This document shows positions 19,056-28,789 of a stretch of 64,000 nucleotides of DNA, piece by piece. Made by a program: the position numbers and the translations under genes. Within the stretch, counting starts at the first letter, position 1. Each line of letters starts with the position of its first letter. Where the stretch lies: NCBI GenBank assembly GCA_016711295.1, contig JADJTE010000010.1, positions 1 to 64,000 of the forward strand. The letters are read 5' to 3'. The notes under the pieces are model-generated. The model did not search any database and was not told where the DNA came from. It worked only from the letters and a program-made list of their open reading frames with translations. This DNA is from Sphingobacteriales bacterium. GTDB taxonomy: Bacteria > Bacteroidota > Bacteroidia > Chitinophagales > UBA2359.

Positions 19056-19624
19056 ATGTCATCACCCTATCATATTGCCCATATAGGCTTAAAACAAGGA
19101 CTACATACCTTCGAATATACGCTCAATGCCGCCTTTTTTGCCCAATTCAACGCCGAATTTCACCCCAACGATACACTTCAAGTAACGCTACAATTCGATA
19201 AAACCACCGAACATCTCTACCACCTCACATTCGACATCAACGGAACGATTACCGCCGAATGTGACCGATGTTTGGCAGATTTACAATTGCCTATTAAAGA
19301 AAGCTACCCGTGATGGTCAAAATGGTAGCCAAACTACCCAATACTGCCGATAGCGAAGACGAATTAGACCTACTATATATTACGCCCGATATGGCGTATA
19401 TCGATATTAGCCAACTCACTTATGAATTTGCCTTGCTGAGTCTTCCCCAGCATGTTGCTTTCCCCTTAGACAACTATGGCAAACCTACCTGCCCGCGCAA
19501 CTCCGACGGTACAATGCCCTGTAACGAAAATGTATTATTGATACTCAACCGCCCTGACGAAGACGAACCCAATAACGACACAGACATAGACCCACGCTGG
19601 AAATCATTGCGCGATTTGCAATAA
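19056..19624 (+). CDS. yceD: YceD/DUF177 family protein (one frameshift)
   Basis: About 189 residues. The family is encoded almost always directly before rpmF and takes part in ribosomal RNA/large-subunit metabolism in some bacteria and plants; its biochemical role is not settled. It shows the DUF177 core with CDRCLADLQLPI (a CxxC pair that could bind metal) and the tail DPRWKSLRDLQ, typical of the family's C-terminus. The frame breaks near 19308, where LPIKESY continues as VMVKMVAKLPNTA. A 179-bp and a 106-bp mobile element now separate it from rpmF, widening a normally short gap to 472 bp. Confidence 0.85.
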
Positions 19625-19633
19625 GTCTTATTG

Positions 19634-19812
19634 ACTCATGTTACGCAGCATAGCTTAAAATGCTGTTTAAACGACCTTTAAACGAGGCATTTTTATAGCA
19701 TAGAAAAGCCAATTTTAGCTCAAAAATCGTTGTGGCGGGTCTAAGGGGCTAATCCAGCGTTTTTGGCAGGTAAAAACCGATTGGCGGAAAGATGTCTCTG
19801 CGTAACATCAGT
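19634..19812. mobile_element. 179-bp miniature element with 15-bp ends and 5-bp target duplication
   Basis: Ends are ACTCATGTTACGCAG (19634-19648) and, read inward from the right, ACTGATGTTACGCAG (19798-19812), 14 of 15 identical. A direct repeat TATTG flanks it at 19629-19633 and 19813-19817. It contains no open frame of note. The autonomous parent is not in the window. Confidence 0.75.
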
Positions 19813-19947
19813 TATTGAAATAGAATAGTAGATAGCAATATGTTTTTCGCTTATTATGTATGTGTTTGATAATTAGGCAATTACATTGCGCTGTGAAGCC
19901 TCGAAAATGAATGAATTGCGCTATTCTAATAGATATATTGAAATAAA

Positions 19948-20053
19948 GTAACTATTTAGCCTTGTAGGGAGAACTAATCGAATAGGCAGCGATGTTAGGC
20001 ATTATTACATAAGTATTGCCCCGTGCCCAAAACCCTATACCCCAAACAGTTAC
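19948..20053. mobile_element. GTAACTATTTAG-family miniature element, copy 2
   Basis: A 106-bp copy in the same orientation as copy 1. Ends GTAACTATTTAG and CCAAACAGTTAC; flanking 8-bp direct repeat GAAATAAA at 19940-19947 and 20054-20061. It sits 44 bp before the rpmF start codon, so it may carry or displace the rpmF promoter. Confidence 0.87.
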
Positions 20054-20096
20054 GAAATAAAATTATAATTAATAACCATTAGATATACTTTGTGCC

Positions 20097-20348
20097 ATGC
20101 CTAATCCTAAGCGCAGACACTCCAATACGCGACGCGATAAGCGTCGCACCCACTACAAAGCCACTGCCCCTACCGTTGTAAATTGTAGCAACTGTGGCGC
20201 ATCTGTTTTATGGCACCGCGTATGTGGTGCATGTGGTTTTTATCGCAAACGCCAAGTAACAGATGCCAGCATTCGATTGGAGCGCAAACGCCGCAACCAA
20301 GATAACGAAGTAGATGTCAATAGCATCGACAATACCGTTGATGAATAG
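20097..20348 (+). CDS. rpmF: 50S ribosomal protein bL32
   Basis: An 83-residue bL32 with the usual MPNPKRRHSNTRRDKRRTHY start and a zinc-ribbon NCSNCGASVLWHRVCGACGFY in which four cysteines can bind zinc. It is longer than the 57-65 residues usual in many bacteria because of an acidic tail (DNEVDVNSIDNTVDE), as is seen in other Bacteroidota. It is followed five bases later by fabH, the common rpmF-fabH arrangement. Confidence 0.96.
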   Translation: MPNPKRRHSNTRRDKRRTHYKATAPTVVNCSNCGASVLWHRVCGACGFYRKRQVTDASIRLERKRRNQDNEVDVNSIDNTVDE

Positions 20349-20353
20349 CTAAT

Positions 20354-21364
20354 ATGGCTACAACGACAAGACGGGCAGCCATCACAGGCGTAGGTGGCTA
20401 TGTGCCTAATTATGTACTGACCAATGCCGAGTTAGAAAGCATGGTCGATACTACTGATGCTTGGATTCAGTCAAGAACAGGCATCAGCGAGCGGCGCATA
20501 TTAAAAGGCGAAGGATTGGCTACTTCCGATATGGCAGTAGCCGCCGTGCAATGCCTACTCGACAAAAAAGGCTGGCAAGCAACCGATATCGATTTGCTGA
20601 TATGTGCTACCGTCACACCCGATATGGTATTTCCAGCAACTGCCAATATCATAGCCGACAAATTAGGGTGCCGTACCATACCAAGTTTTGATATAGCGGC
20701 AGCTTGTTCGGGCTTTTTGTATGCCCTAAATACAGGCGCAACCTTTGTCGAATCGGGCAAATATGAGCGCGTAGTCGTTGTTGGCGCCGATAAAATGTCG
20801 GCTATCGTCGATTACCAAGACCGCGCTACCTGTATCATCTTTGGCGACGGAGCAGGAACTGTATTGCTCGAACCCAGCGAACAAGGCACCGGTATTGTCG
20901 ATAGTATCTTGCGCAGCGACGGAGCGGGACGCATCTACCTACACCAAAAAGCAGGTGGTTCGCTCAAACCACCCAGCCACGACACCGTTGCCGCCCGCGA
21001 ACACTACATCTTTCAAGACGGACAACCCGTGTTCAAGTTTGCCGTCAAAAATATGGCAGATGTAGCCGAAGAAATCATGCAGCGCAACCAATTGAACAGC
21101 GACGACGTAGCTTGGCTCGTGCCCCACCAAGCCAACAAACGAATTATCGATGCTACCGCCCGCCGTATGGGATTGTCAGACGAAAAAGTTATGCTAAATA
21201 TACAAAAATTTGGCAATACTACCGCCGCCACTATACCCCTCTGCTTATGGGAATGGGAAAACCAACTCAAACCCAACGACAATATCATTCTGACCGCCTT
21301 TGGCGGAGGTTTTACTTGGGGGGCTATCTACTTAAAATGGGCTTATAGCAGCACAGAGGCATAA
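20354..21364 (+). CDS. fabH: Beta-ketoacyl-ACP synthase III (FabH)
   Basis: A 336-residue KAS III that condenses acetyl-CoA (or a branched acyl-CoA) with malonyl-ACP to start fatty acid synthesis in the cytoplasm. The Cys-His-Asn triad is visible in DIAAACSGFLYAL, WLVPHQANKRII and KFGNTTAATIPL. The N-terminal VGGYVPNYVLTNAELE and TGISERRI are typical. Frame intact and length normal. It is tightly coupled to rpmF. Confidence 0.96.
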   Translation: MATTTRRAAITGVGGYVPNYVLTNAELESMVDTTDAWIQSRTGISERRILKGEGLATSDMAVAAVQCLLDKKGWQATDIDLLICATVTPDMVFPATANIIADKLGCRTIPSFDIAAACSGFLYALNTGATFVESGKYERVVVVGADKMSAIVDYQDRATCIIFGDGAGTVLLEPSEQGTGIVDSILRSDGAGRIYLHQKAGGSLKPPSHDTVAAREHYIFQDGQPVFKFAVKNMADVAEEIMQRNQLNSDDVAWLVPHQANKRIIDATARRMGLSDEKVMLNIQKFGNTTAATIPLCLWEWENQLKPNDNIILTAFGGGFTWGAIYLKWAYSSTEA

Positions 21365-21423
21365 ATCCCATATCTTATAGAATAAATTATTATTACTCAT
21401 AAACCCCAATATCCACTACCAAA

Positions 21424-21985
21424 ATGGCAACGACCGCCGATATTAAAAATGGACTTTGTATGGAATTTAACTACGATATATGGACAGTAGTAGAATTTCA
21501 GCACGTAAAACCTGGAAAGGTGCGCCTTTGTGCGCACTAAATTAAAAAGCCTCACATCGGGCAAAGTTTTGGAAAATACCTTCCCTTCGGGACACAAAAT
21601 CGAAGAAGTGCGCGTAGAACGCCGCAACTGCCAATACCTATACCGCGATGATAACGGCTTCCATTTCATGAACAACGAAAATTTTGAGGAAGTAACACTA
21701 CCCGAATCCCTTATCTCCGCCCCACAATTTTTGATTGACGGACAAGTGGTAGAGGTATTATTTCACGCTACCAAAGAAATAGCACTTTCTTGCGAGATGC
21801 CCTCACACGTAGTAATGGAAGTGACCTATACCGAGCCAGGCGTAAGAGGCGATACCGCTACCAATACCCTAAAACCCGCCACAGTCGAAAGCGGTGCTAC
21901 GGTGAACGTGCCGCTATTCGTCGATGCAGGCACCAAAATCAAAATCGATACGCGCACAGGAGCATACGTCGAGCGCGTCAAATAA
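21424..21985 (+). CDS. efp: Elongation factor P (one frameshift)
   Basis: About 187 residues. EF-P relieves ribosome stalling at consecutive prolines. The start MATTADIKNGLCMEFNYDIW at 21424 is the KOW-like domain I, with the loop KPGK where Lys32 is the position equivalent to the modified lysine. The frame breaks near 21520-21528, then continues as VRTKLKSLTSGKVLENTFPSG. Domains II and III run to TGAYVERVK. The two parts do not make sense as separate genes, and the break falls right after the essential loop. Confidence 0.92.
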
Positions 21986-22022
21986 GTAGGTACACAAAAC
22001 CCACTGCCCGACAATAACACGC

Positions 22023-22686
22023 ATGATAAATGCCCAAAACATCAAAAAATCCTATGGCGACCTTGCCGTACTCAAAGGCATCGATTTTTCGGTGTCGGAG
22101 GCGGAAATTGTGTCGGTTGTAGGAGCTTCGGGAGCAGGCAAAAGCACCTTGCTGCATATCTTAGGCACATTAGACCGCGCCGATAGCGGCACTCTGCGCA
22201 TAGCCGATATAGAGGTGGGCAAACTAAATGACCGCGAAATGGCAAAATTTCGCAACCAACATATCGGGTTCGTATTTCAATTTCATCACCTACTGCCCGA
22301 ATTTACTGCCCTCGAAAATGTATTGATGCCCGCCCTCATTGCAGGGCGAACCGCCAAAGATGCCACGCCACAAGCCCAAAAACTATTGTCGTTTTTGGGC
22401 TTGGAAGCGCGGGCACAGCACAAACCTAATGCCTTGTCAGGCGGCGAGCAACAACGAGTAGCCGTAGCCCGCGCCTTGATGAACCAACCCAAAGTAGTGC
22501 TTGCCGACGAACCATCAGGCAACTTAGACTCAGATACGGCGCATAACTTGCATCGCTTGTTTTTTCGACCTCCGCACCGAGTTCAAACAAACTTTCGTCA
22601 TCGTAACACATAACGAAGATTTGGCAAATATGGCAGACCGAAAAATTACGATGAAAGACGGACTGATTCACAACAGCCGCGCTTAA
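22023..22686 (+). CDS. lolD: Lipoprotein-releasing ABC transporter ATPase LolD-like (one frameshift)
   Basis: About 221 residues of the LolD/MacB ATPase group. Walker A is GASGAGKST, the Q loop is FVFQFHHLLPEFTALENV, the signature is LSGGEQQRVAVARAL and Walker B is VVLADEPSGNLD. The frame breaks in a six-T run at about 22559-22565. With one T fewer it continues FFDLRTEFKQTFVIVTHNED, which contains the switch histidine, to MKDGLIHNSRA and TAA at 22684-22686. LolD powers extraction of outer-membrane lipoproteins from the inner membrane. The membrane subunit is not adjacent. The stop overlaps the end of the convergent gene by four bases. Confidence 0.88.
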
Positions 22687-23939
22687 TTGCCGGACAACTG
22701 CTTTTGTAATTCGATGGTTTCGGAGCTTTGGTAGCCTGTGCGAGTAGCCTTGGACAAATAGGCTTTTGCTGCTACCTTATCTTGTTGCGCTAAGGCAATT
22801 TGTGCCATTAGTTCATTAATACTGATGTTTTCAGGGCGTTTGGCATATTCACTCGCGGCGAGAATTTTAGCTTTTTGAGCATCATTCCCTAAGTGCAAAT
22901 GTATTTTTGCAATTTCTAAATTTACATTATGGCCACTTTTGCGGTCTTCCGACAGCATATCTAATAAGTCGGATGTGAGAGATTTTACTTTTTCGGGCTG
23001 ATTTTGGGCTTGATAGACACGGGCTTGGGTCTCGTAAAACGAAAATTCGGGCATCACGGCAGCTGCTTGCTCGCTGAGAGTCAAGGCGCGGTCATATTCG
23101 CCACGCGCCAAAGCTATTTCGGCAAGTCCGTTTTGGGCAAAAGCATAGCTGGGGCGCAACTGCAAAGACATATTGTATTGTAATTCGGCATTTTTTAGGT
23201 CCTTATGGCGGCGATATAGCTCGCCCAAAGTGAAACGACACCATTCCGTGTTTTCGGCACCAGGCACACCCGCCTCTACTGCCAAACGCATAGCTGCTAA
23301 CGCGCCTTCATAATCGCCGTGCAATTCGCGCAAGTATGAAACCCGCGAGTAAGAGCGCAAATCGGGGCGCATCGCCGACATCTTATCCGACATCTTGACC
23401 GCATCGGCATAATTGCCCAACTCTACATTGGCATCGACTAACACGCCATAAACCGCTGCGAACTTGTCGTTGAGTGCGAGGGCTTCTTGTCCTAAGGCGA
23501 GGGCTTGTTTAAAATCGTGCTGCGACAAACAAACAGATGCTTTGCTCGTCAGGGTCTGCAATTGTATGTCGGGGTCTTTGGGTTTTTGTGCCAAAATGCC
23601 ATCTAAAATTTGCAGTGCTGCGGGATAATAATACGGGTGTTCGCCAGTAGTACGCGCTTCTTGCATATAGATAGCCGCCAAATAAAGCATACTTTTATAG
23701 TCCTGTGGGTTTTTGGCTATTTTCTCACGCAATTGCGCCACCTCCGTTTGTACGATTGCCCAATCGTCAGCTTGTGCTAACATACCTTCACGTATTTTTA
23801 GGGCAGGAATATCAGTAATGCCCGCTGCAATATCAGTAGGAACGGCATTGCCCGTCGAATTGCAAGCCATAGTAAGCGATACTAAGGCTGCGAGGATAGC
23901 TGTTAGGCATATCACATAAGCAGAATATTGACGATTCAT
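22683..23939 (-). CDS. TPR-repeat lipoprotein
   Basis: A 418-residue protein with a signal peptide ending in the lipobox LTMAC (Cys about residue 26), so it should be lipid-anchored. The body is mostly tetratricopeptide-like helical hairpins, for example residues about 130-330 with QALALGQEALALNDKFAAVYG, ELYRRHKDLKNAELQYNMSLQLRPSYA and GEYDRALTLSEQAAAVMPEF. TPR domains scaffold protein complexes. It lies downstream of two DUF4331 genes and a TonB receptor on the same strand, 350 bp apart, so it may belong with that locus. Confidence 0.8.
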   Translation of the reverse strand: MNRQYSAYVICLTAILAALVSLTMACNSTGNAVPTDIAAGITDIPALKIREGMLAQADDWAIVQTEVAQLREKIAKNPQDYKSMLYLAAIYMQEARTTGEHPYYYPAALQILDGILAQKPKDPDIQLQTLTSKASVCLSQHDFKQALALGQEALALNDKFAAVYGVLVDANVELGNYADAVKMSDKMSAMRPDLRSYSRVSYLRELHGDYEGALAAMRLAVEAGVPGAENTEWCRFTLGELYRRHKDLKNAELQYNMSLQLRPSYAFAQNGLAEIALARGEYDRALTLSEQAAAVMPEFSFYETQARVYQAQNQPEKVKSLTSDLLDMLSEDRKSGHNVNLEIAKIHLHLGNDAQKAKILAASEYAKRPENISINELMAQIALAQQDKVAAKAYLSKATRTGYQSSETIELQKQLSGN

Positions 23940-24037
23940 TGTTGTTTAGTTAAATATGTAATAAAAATAAACGTGAAATTGAATATGCAGAGTGCCATTT
24001 TAGAAAATGGTGCGTAGCATGAGTAAATGGGAACGAA

Positions 24038-24266
24038 GCGGTTAGAGGCATTACACCAGCGAGATCAGCAATTTCCGCTTTAAATAATTTACGTTATATA
24101 ATACGTTGAAAATGAACGATTTGATTTTATTAATAAAATTGTAATAAAAAATTTACGATTTTATAATTCGCTTGTTATTAGTAGAATACGAATTGTTAAA
24201 TTTTAATAGCGGAAATTGCTGCAGCGAGATAGCTTCTTTTTTTAGGAGGGTGTAATGCCTCGCCGC
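24038..24266. repeat. Inverted-repeat element between the TPR and DUF4331 genes
   Basis: The left arm reads GCGG-TTA-GAGGCATTACACC then AGCAATTTCCGCT (24067-24079). The right arm is its inverse: AGCGGAAATTGCT (24208-24220) and GGTGTAATGCCTC (24249-24261) then GCCGC. The arms enclose about 130 bp of A/T-rich sequence. No clear target duplication was found, so a mobile origin is only possible. The rest of the 353-bp gap (23940-24292) holds no gene. Confidence 0.6.
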
Positions 24267-24292
24267 TTATAATGGTTACTAAAAATGGACGA

Positions 24293-26865
24293 TTAGTTTT
24301 TCATAAATTTAGTCACGACCATATTGCTTCCATCGCCAATGCGCACATAATATACGCCTGGCTGCCAATCGCCCAACACTATATCCAAATCATTCACACC
24401 TATATTGGGGCTTAGATTGGCGGTATAGCGTTCTTTGCCGCTTAGGTCAAATATTTTGACTATAGTGGCATTAGTGATATTTGCAATATATTGAATGTGT
24501 ATTTTGCTGATAGCAGGGTTAGGATATAGCTGACTCAATACCAAAGGCGGTGTATTGGCTGCTGTTTGGCGCGATATTGACAATACGCCTACTTGTTTGC
24601 CGCTGCCATCAATATCATATTGCATAAGACGGTAATATGATAAGCCTGCAGTAGCATTTTTGTCTAAAAATTGGTAGTTTTGCGTAGTGCTGCTATTGTC
24701 TTTGCCTTTTATAGTGGCTATATTGCTGAATGTTTGCCCGTCAGAGGCGCATTGCAAGACGAAATGCGCGTTGTTGATTTCGGAAGCGGTTGTCCAACGA
24801 AGTAGGTTGCCCTCTTGTCGTGGATAGCCATTAAAGGAAACCAACTCAATGCCAAGCGACATACAAGGCATCATGGGCGTATCAGCTACGTTGATGCTAC
24901 AACCATACAAGTCGGTAATGGTGACATTATAGACCGAACCCACGATAATAGGTCCGAAAGTAAAGGAGTCGCCAACGCGTTGTACTGTTCCGTCATAATC
25001 GCCGCTTATGACGAAGGGAGCATTTCCGCCGCCTATTGTCAGCGTAACGCTATATTCAGTCGTAACGCCGCTCTGACAAGTGACTTGCGGTATGCCTGCT
25101 AAGGTGCTACAAGCAAAAATCTCTTTGCCACCACAAGGACCATTGCCATTCCAAGGGTCTGCCATATATGGGAAAGCCGTTTTGAAAGGCGCGTCGTTGG
25201 TATCGACGTTAGTAGTATATGTCAATACATCTAAGAGGTCTTGGGTCACGGGATTGGCATCGCCTGCCGTATAATCGTCGTACCACAAGCCTATGGCTGC
25301 GAGAGCTATGCCTGCTACGGCTTGCAACTCGATGCGCGTAACATCGTCTTCCAAGCGTCTTCCGTTCGGGAAGCCGTCCATGTTCGGGATAGCTTGCAGG
25401 TCAGTAGTGGTATTATACATTGGGTCGGTCAAGCCCGCAACGGCAGCCGCTAAAATACCCAAATTGCTGAATGCAGGGCTGTCGCGGTCGGTGACGGGTG
25501 TAGCCATATTTAAGCGCAGCATATCGCCCGCCGATGGTAGAAAATTGTTGATAAATGGTTTGCCTGCCGCAAGCGGATTGCCATTTTTGCCCGTAGCCAA
25601 TTGGTAGGGCGGAAAATTGGGCACACCCGTATAGAATATGGGCCATAAGTCGACCGAGCGCGGTTTTTCGGCAGCGGGCAGCAATAAAGTGCCAAAAATG
25701 GCATCGTCAAGGGCTGTTCCTGCTACGGCTGCTGAACCTTTTAGCGGAAACAATCCGTCATTGCCATTTCCGAAGTCGAGTCCGAGTTGTAGCGAGTTGC
25801 GTTGTATGCGCAGCGGCGCAAATGCGGGTACAGCACCACCGAATAAAGCATCGTCCATATATAAACCTAATTCGGGGTTGTAGAAATACTCGTTATGCGC
25901 GGGGTCTTCGTTATAGGGCGTTAATGCGTTCCAATAGTCTTTTTGTCCTATCGGAATGACGGCTTCGTTGGTGAGTGGCATGCCCAAGCGCGATACTTGC
26001 ACCCATTCGCTGTCGTCGTAGCTCTCTGTGCCATTAGGATTGAGGGTTCGGATACGGGGGCGGCTTGCCGAAGCCCATACGCCAATCACAAAATCGCCGT
26101 CGAGGATAGAAGTAGCTTCGTCCACGCTTTTGCCGTCTTTTGGAGGGTAGCAATGGGCACTTGAATAGCAATGCTATGCACGTTGAGGCACGATAGACCA
26201 TCGCGTGGCGTACCACCATTTTGTCTCGGCGAGTCGCCCAAATCAAATATACCGCCCAAATCGACAAAAAATGGGTCATCTACCGGTCCGCAGTATATTT
26301 TTTCGCCTGTAGTTGCCGTTGCAATAGCTTGTTGCAGCAAAGTTTCGTAGCTCAATACGCCCAAACCTACGCTACTCTGTATCGAGCGCGGTCCTATATT
26401 GGGCGGCGGGACAATGCCATCTTGCACAACGGGCTGAAAAGTAACTCCGCCGTCGGTGCTTCGCTCACACAAATAGGTTGTTTTGAGGTTTTCTGCCCCT
26501 AAGCGAATATTAAAAAATGTAGTAGGGTCTTGATTGGTTTTGCTAAACGTAAAGCGATAGATTATCTCATCGCCTGGCACAGTAGCGTCATTATCTACGT
26601 GTATTTCGTAGCGGATATTAGTGCCAAACGAATAATAATTGGGTCCGCCTTGCGCCAATTGCCCAGGTATATAGTTGGCAATCAGTGTGACGGTATTGGG
26701 GTCGTCGGGACTGCGGAAGGCATACACATCAGTATTGTCTGCCAAGGGGTCGTTGGCGATTAGCGGGGCTTCGCGGTGGCTTGATGCGCGTACCGACAAG
26801 GTTGCCCATAGAATGGCTACAACTGTCAATAGCAGTTTGAGTCGGATAAAAAGGATATGGTTCAT
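24293..26865 (-). CDS. DUF4331 secreted protein with T9SS sorting domain (one frameshift)
   Basis: About 857 residues. After a signal peptide the mature start is SSHREAPLIANDPLADNTDV, the hallmark of DUF4331, a beta-rich family of unknown function. DUF4331 covers about residues 25-600. A PKD-like segment with several cysteines follows, then TASEINNAHFVLQCASDGQTF (fibronectin-like), and the C-terminal tail LYPNPAISKIHIQYI ending GVYYVRIGDGSNMVVTKFMKN, a T9SS type A sorting signal. So it should be secreted and attached at the surface. The frame breaks near 26143-26147, where an A4 run should be A5 (the paralogue at 27926 has A5). I start at ATG 26865. It is the downstream of two paralogues. Confidence 0.85.
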
Positions 26866-26914
26866 AGGTTTTGTTAAAAAAAGTGAGGTGGGATAAAATG
26901 TATATGGGGCGATT

Positions 26915-28647
26915 TTAGAAATCGGTACCGCGCCAAGGTTCTGCCATATAAGGAAAATCGGCATTGAAGTGTGCATCGTTAGCCTCTACGCCTGTCGTAT
27001 ATGTCAATACATCTAAGAGGTCTTGGGTCACGGGATTGGCATCGCCCGCCGTATAATCGTCGTACCACAAGCCTATGGCTGCAAGAGCTATGCCTGCTAC
27101 GGCTTGCAACTCGATGCGCGTAACATCGTCTTCCAAGCGTCTTCCGTTCGGGAAGCCGTCCATGTTCGGAATAGCTTGTAGGTCAGTAGTGGTATTATAC
27201 ATTGGGTCGGTCAAGCTCGCAACGGCAGCCGCTACAATGCCCAAATTGCTGAATGCAGGGCTGTTGCGGTCGGTGACGGGTGTAGCCATATTTAAGCGAA
27301 GCATATCGCCCCCCGATGGCAGAAAATTGTTGATAAATGGCTTGCCCGCCGCAAGCGGATTGCCATTTTTGCCCGTAGCTAATTGGTAGGGCGGAAAATT
27401 GGGCACACCTGTATAGAATATGGGCCATAAGTCGGTAGAGCGCGGTTTTTCGGCAGCGGGCAGCAATAAAGTGCCAAAAATGGCATCGTCAAGGGCTGTT
27501 CCTGCTACGGCTGCTGAACCTTTTAGGGGAAACAATCCGTCATTGCCGTTTCCGAAGTCGAGTCCGAGTTGTAGCGAGTTGCGTTGTATGCGCAGCGGCG
27601 CAAATGCGGGTACAGCACCACCGAATAAAGCATCGTCCATATATAGACCTAATTCGGGGTTATAAAAATACTCGTTATGCGCGGGGTCTTCATTATAAGG
27701 CGTTAATGCGTTCCAATAGTCTTTTTGTCCTATCGGAATGACGGCTTCGTTGGTGAGTGGCATACCCAAGCGCGATACTTGTATCCATTCGCCATCGTTA
27801 TTGGGGGCTGCGCCATTGCTGTCGAGGGTTCGGATAGCGGGGCGGCTTGCCGAAGCCCATACGCCAATCACAAAATCGCCGTCAAGGATAGAAGTAGCTT
27901 CTGCTACGCTTTTGCCGTCTTTTTGGAGGGTAGTAATGGGCACTGAATGGCAATAGTATGTACATTATAGCCCGCCAAACCATCGCGATTGTTACCCATT
28001 TGTCGGGGCGAGTCGCCCAAATCAAATATACCGCCTAAATCGACAAAGAATGGGTCGTCAACTGGTCCGCAATAGACCTTTTCGCCCGTAGTAGCTGTGG
28101 CTATGGCATCTTCTATCAATTGCGCATAGCTCATAGCACCCAAGCCCGCGCCGCCCTCGATAGAGCGTGCCCCAATATTAGGTGGCGGAACAATACCATC
28201 TTGCACAATGACTTGGAAAGTAGCACCGCCGTCAGTGCTGCGCGATAGAGTATAGGTAGTTTTTAGATTTTGTGCCCCCAGACGGATATTAAAAAATGTC
28301 GTCGGGTCTTCGTTGGTTTGTTCAAACGTAGCGCGGTAGATGATTTCGTCTCCTGGTACGGCGGCATTATTATCCACATGTATTTCGTAGCGGATATTGG
28401 TGCCAAACGAATAATAATTGGGCCCGCCTTGTGCCAATTGTCCGGGTATATAGTTGGCAACCAGCGTAACGGTATTGGGGTCGTCGGGGCTGCGGAAGGC
28501 ATATACATCGGTATTGTCTGCCAAGGGGTCGTTGGCAATAAGTGGGGCTTCGCGGTGGCTTGATGCCCATGTTTGGTTCATGGGCATAGCAAGCAGTAAA
28601 GCGAGCAACAATTGCCCAAAACGGAACAAGTGAAATGTTTTAAGCAT
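26915..28647 (-). CDS. DUF4331 protein without sorting domain (one frameshift)
   Basis: About 577 residues, start MLKTFHLFRFGQLLLALLLA at 28647 with a signal peptide. The mature start SSHREAPLIANDPLADNTDV and most of the DUF4331 region are nearly identical to the gene at 24293. It ends at YMAEPWRGTDF, where the paralogue continues into the PKD-like and sorting domains, so it lacks a T9SS tail. The frame breaks near 27940, where the paralogue has CAAGTGCCC and this copy CAGTGCCC. This is a different site from the paralogue's own indel. It lies 49 bp upstream of the other copy and 143 bp downstream of the TonB receptor; likely one operon. Confidence 0.85.
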
Positions 28648-28789
28648 AATGAAAATATTTAAACTGATTGTTAAAGACAAAGAACAGGTCGTTCAACACA
28701 TGGGTATGTGTCGATTATGTTTATTGGTAATACGGCAATGGGTTTAGGCGGAACTGTGTTTTGGCAAATTGGATAAGTGCCAATGTTTA

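Noticed and set aside
24293..28647. Programmed ribosomal frameshifting in the DUF4331 pair
   Set aside because: The two paralogues break at different bases, and each break is repaired by the other copy's sequence, so a shared recoding signal is not supported.
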